DNA from: Daejeonella sp. JGW-45
GTDB lineage: Bacteria > Bacteroidota > Bacteroidia > Sphingobacteriales > Sphingobacteriaceae
Assembly (NCBI RefSeq): GCF_029360805.1
Contig: NZ_JARKNC010000006.1
Coordinates: 126,199 to 190,198 of the forward strand
DNA: 64,000 nucleotides
Direction of reading: 5' to 3'
Position numbers and translations under genes: made by a program. The first letter of the stretch is position 1. Each line of letters starts with the position of its first letter. The notes beneath the pieces were generated by a model. The model was given only the letters and a program-made list of their open reading frames with translations, had not been told where the DNA came from and made no database searches. Below, in pieces: positions 61,617 through 64,000 of the stretch.

Positions 61617-64000
61617 TTATGATACTTTTTCAGTCTCAAACTGTAATGTTATAATGTCTATAAGGCCCCTAAGCTTTTGTATCACCTGATTTATTTGTTG
61701 TTGTATGTCAATTGTTAACTCAGAAGACTCACTTAGCACAATTTCCTTCAGTCTAAAGTCGGCAGCCAACTTTTGCGATCCGATTTGAGCCGTTCGACCT
61801 GCAATACGATGGAGCAATAACCGGCAATCTTCGACATTGTCGCTGGATATTGCTATCTCCAACAGAGTACAATCTGACAAAGAGTCGCTTACAAATTGTT
61901 TCAGGATCATCAAGACCCTAGCGTTGTTTCCAAAAGACATCTCTGTGAGATATTCCAGGTCGGGCATTGGTTCGAGGGATTCTCCAACCTGTTCTTCCGT
62001 AGTACTGTAAATAAGGTTCACTAGCTCAGCCTCCCTGAAGGGCTTCATTAGCAAGCCATCAAATCCTTGCCTCATTACATTTTCCTGCTCCCAGGGGAGT
62101 GCTTGGGCTGTAAGAGCGAAAATATGTATACCAACGGGCAATTTCTTTCGTAAAATAGAACATAGTTCAGCCCCATTCAATCGCGGCATTCTCATGTCTA
62201 ATAATACACAGCGAAGCTTTTCATCGTGCGTTTCTTTTAGCAAAGCCAACGGATCGCTGAAGCATTTGTAATCAATATTATTTTTTTCAAAAATAGCAGA
62301 GCAAAGCTGCAGGATGAAACCGTCATCATCGACCATCCAGACACTACCGTCGTAAGGCTCCCTGTCTGTATGTTCTTGAATAGTAATAGCCTGCGCCGGT
62401 TTCTCAGCCTTAATAAAGGGGAGATAAACAGTGAAGCAACTTCCTTCGCCCATCGTGCTTTTTACATAGATCCGGCCGCCGAGATGAGAGACGATGGTTT
62501 GCACAATACTAAGGCCCAGGCCGGTGCCGGAACTGTTGTTCCTCGCTGCGTTTTCTGTACGTTCAAATTCACTAAAGATGTGACGGGTGTCTTCCGGACT
62601 TATACCTATTCCGGTGTCTTCCACCTGGATATTGAGGTGTATTTTCCCGTTATTTTCCTTACCGGCAACCGTCAGCGTGATTGTTCCGGTTTCGGTATAT
62701 TTTACGGCATTTCCAATTAAGTTGTAAAAGATCTGTTTTAAACGGAAAGGGTCGCCTTCAAGGTACAATTCAGTATTTAATTCATAGTTTGGGATCAATA
62801 CAAGCGTCTTTTTCTCAGCATGAACCCTCATCACGGAGATCACTTCATCAACAAGATCTTCTAGTCTGAAAACGCAATTAGTAAAGTTAAATTTCCCTGA
62901 GATAATATTGCTGTAGTCCAGGACTTCGTTCACTATTTGAAGCAGGTGGCCTGAAGAATTGTAGATTGCATCTATATTCTTGCTGCCTGCTTCATTCTGT
63001 TGTTTGGTCAGTTCTGCATAGCCCATTATGGCCTGTAGCGGGGTTCTTATTTCATGGCTCATATTTGACAGGAATCGTTGCTTAGCCATCGTGTGATAAG
63101 CGGCCTCCTGATTGGCGTGTTCAAGCATCTGACGGTATTTATTGTTCCTGGTAATGTCTGTCAGTATAAAATATCCCAGGCATGCAGTGACAAGAAAAAA
63201 CGCCATTATGATTAGCTTGATCTCCCTGCTACTTTTCGACACGACAAGAAGGGCTTGCAGATGATTTGCCCTGGATTGTTTCACAACTTCATTTTCAACC
63301 TGTTCCAGAATGGTGAGCATCTGACTGACCAGGACATTACCCGCATCGGTTAACTGTTTTTCGCGGGAAATAAATTGCACAGCCTGTTGTTTCTGTTTTT
63401 TCTGCAGATTCACTAAAACCGAATCTACACTCTTGACCAAGCTGTCTTTGACAGCCGACGGAAAGGTATCAATGGTAATACTCAGTTCTTCATTGATGAT
63501 TTTCTGAGGCGTTGTATTTTCTGAATTTGTTCTTTTACCAAATATTCTTTTAAGTAAACCAACGGGTGTTTCCTCTTTTCTGGCAGGAATAATGGTGGTT
63601 GTCGATCTGTTTTCTGCTTTAAGCACGGTTGTGCTGTCAGGGCGTTTGGAATTATCAAGCAGGAGCTCGTTCAGGCTGCTTAATTCTCCATTGAGTGCTT
63701 TATTATTCACAATTGCGCCCCTTATCGTCAGGTAGTCCGCAAATAATTTTTCGCGCTTTCGAAGCAATACTTTCATTGTGTAAATACGGCCCACCTGCGA
63801 TTTGTCACCTTTATAAAGTTTTTGAAGCGTGTCCAGGGAATGCATCAGGTGGCGGGATTCCCGGCGGAAAAGGGCAGGGGCTTCCGCGGCGGCCTTAGCG
63901 GAAAGTGATCGCTGAACCTGCTCCAGTTTCGTTATCCTCCGATAGAGGTTATTTACAACTGAAAGTCTTTCATCGGGTTCAGAAAACTGTTCAACCGTTT
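61617..64000 (-). CDS. Hybrid histidine kinase with receiver and HPt domain, 5' end cut by window
   Basis: The frame is open from 61617 to the window edge, so the N-terminus is missing; the methionine at 63845 is internal or one of several starts. Visible parts in order: charged coiled-coil sensor region, a transmembrane helix (LIIMAFFLVTACLGYFIL, near 63190), HisKA with the His in SNMSHEIRTPLQ, HATPase (NLIGNAVKYTETG; DTGIGIS; GTGLGLSIV), a receiver with Asp in CVLLDMRMPRLNG, and an HPt domain with HRIAGRTAQIG. This is a complete phosphorelay in one protein. Tail-to-tail with the NtrC-type regulator. Confidence 0.93.
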   Translation of the reverse strand, partial: TVEQFSEPDERLSVVNNLYRRITKLEQVQRSLSAKAAAEAPALFRRESRHLMHSLDTLQKLYKGDKSQVGRIYTMKVLLRKREKLFADYLTIRGAIVNNKALNGELSSLNELLLDNSKRPDSTTVLKAENRSTTTIIPARKEETPVGLLKRIFGKRTNSENTTPQKIINEELSITIDTFPSAVKDSLVKSVDSVLVNLQKKQKQQAVQFISREKQLTDAGNVLVSQMLTILEQVENEVVKQSRANHLQALLVVSKSSREIKLIIMAFFLVTACLGYFILTDITRNNKYRQMLEHANQEAAYHTMAKQRFLSNMSHEIRTPLQAIMGYAELTKQQNEAGSKNIDAIYNSSGHLLQIVNEVLDYSNIISGKFNFTNCVFRLEDLVDEVISVMRVHAEKKTLVLIPNYELNTELYLEGDPFRLKQIFYNLIGNAVKYTETGTITLTVAGKENNGKIHLNIQVEDTGIGISPEDTRHIFSEFERTENAARNNSSGTGLGLSIVQTIVSHLGGRIYVKSTMGEGSCFTVYLPFIKAEKPAQAITIQEHTDREPYDGSVWMVDDDGFILQLCSAIFEKNNIDYKCFSDPLALLKETHDEKLRCVLLDMRMPRLNGAELCSILRKKLPVGIHIFALTAQALPWEQENVMRQGFDGLLMKPFREAELVNLIYSTTEEQVGESLEPMPDLEYLTEMSFGNNARVLMILKQFVSDSLSDCTLLEIAISSDNVEDCRLLLHRIAGRTAQIGSQKLAADFRLKEIVLSESSELTIDIQQQINQVIQKLRGLIDIITLQFETEKVS

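Overview
The window looks like chromosomal DNA of a member of the Bacteroidota, most likely Sphingobacteriales (a Pedobacter/Mucilaginibacter-like relative; genus is inference). The reasons are SusC/SusD and other TonB-dependent receptors, Bacteroidota-type promoters (TTG about 19 nt upstream of TAnnTTTG, seen clearly before sucD, rpsF and a TonB receptor), scarce Shine-Dalgarno sequences, an NADP isocitrate dehydrogenase of the eukaryote-like type, and typical family neighbourhoods (divIC-eno, rpsF-rpsR-rplI without ssb). I see no prophage, IS element or CRISPR array.

Layout. 0-9 kb: the end of an ABC exporter, a dicarboxylate/glutamate symporter, sucD, an RlpA-like protein, msrB, fabG, a SIMPL protein and a large VWA-like membrane protein. 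9-13 kb: a peptide-export cassette made of a HlyD adaptor, a C39-peptidase ABC exporter, a small HTH protein and a previously uncalled 45-residue double-glycine precursor peptide. 13-25 kb: housekeeping genes (divIC-like, eno, carA, panB, an RluA-type synthase, icd, dnaX, rpsF-rpsR-rplI, mtgA). 25-32 kb: a BamA-like barrel protein and a three-gene trans-envelope signalling operon (TonB receptor, YfiR-like protein, CHASE8-HAMP histidine kinase). 32-37 kb: an Fe-S oxidoreductase pair, a CBM9/DUF5916 protein and a VOC protein. 37-43 kb: tRNA-Phe, a set of stress-type proteins (DUF6766, SDR, YciE/F-like ferritin, YegP-like), a protein built of helicase-associated repeats with no helicase, and a PhoX-type phosphatase. 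43-51 kb: two large outer-membrane receptors and a divergent methylenetetrahydrofolate-reductase-like gene; one receptor is preceded by an apparently leaderless short ORF ending in three cysteines. 51-60 kb: a cell-wall amino-sugar salvage locus (DeoR regulator, anmK, susC, susD, serine hydrolase). 60-64 kb: a small secreted protein behind a candidate sigma-54 promoter, an NtrC-type regulator and a convergent hybrid histidine kinase cut by the window end.

How the parts work together. In the peptide cassette the exporter's C39 domain should cut after the Gly-Gly of the peptide and export its 21-residue core. In the YfiR operon an outer-membrane receptor, a periplasmic regulator and an inner-membrane kinase could form one signalling chain, with a kinase in place of the usual GGDEF output. 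In the salvage locus SusCD would import muropeptide or anhydro-sugar fragments that AnmK phosphorylates.

Intergenic DNA is rich in two kinds of repeats: REP-like palindromes built on AACGCAAAGG (three copies), and palindromes or tandem arrays of short words that differ from site to site. Several genes end inside the latter.
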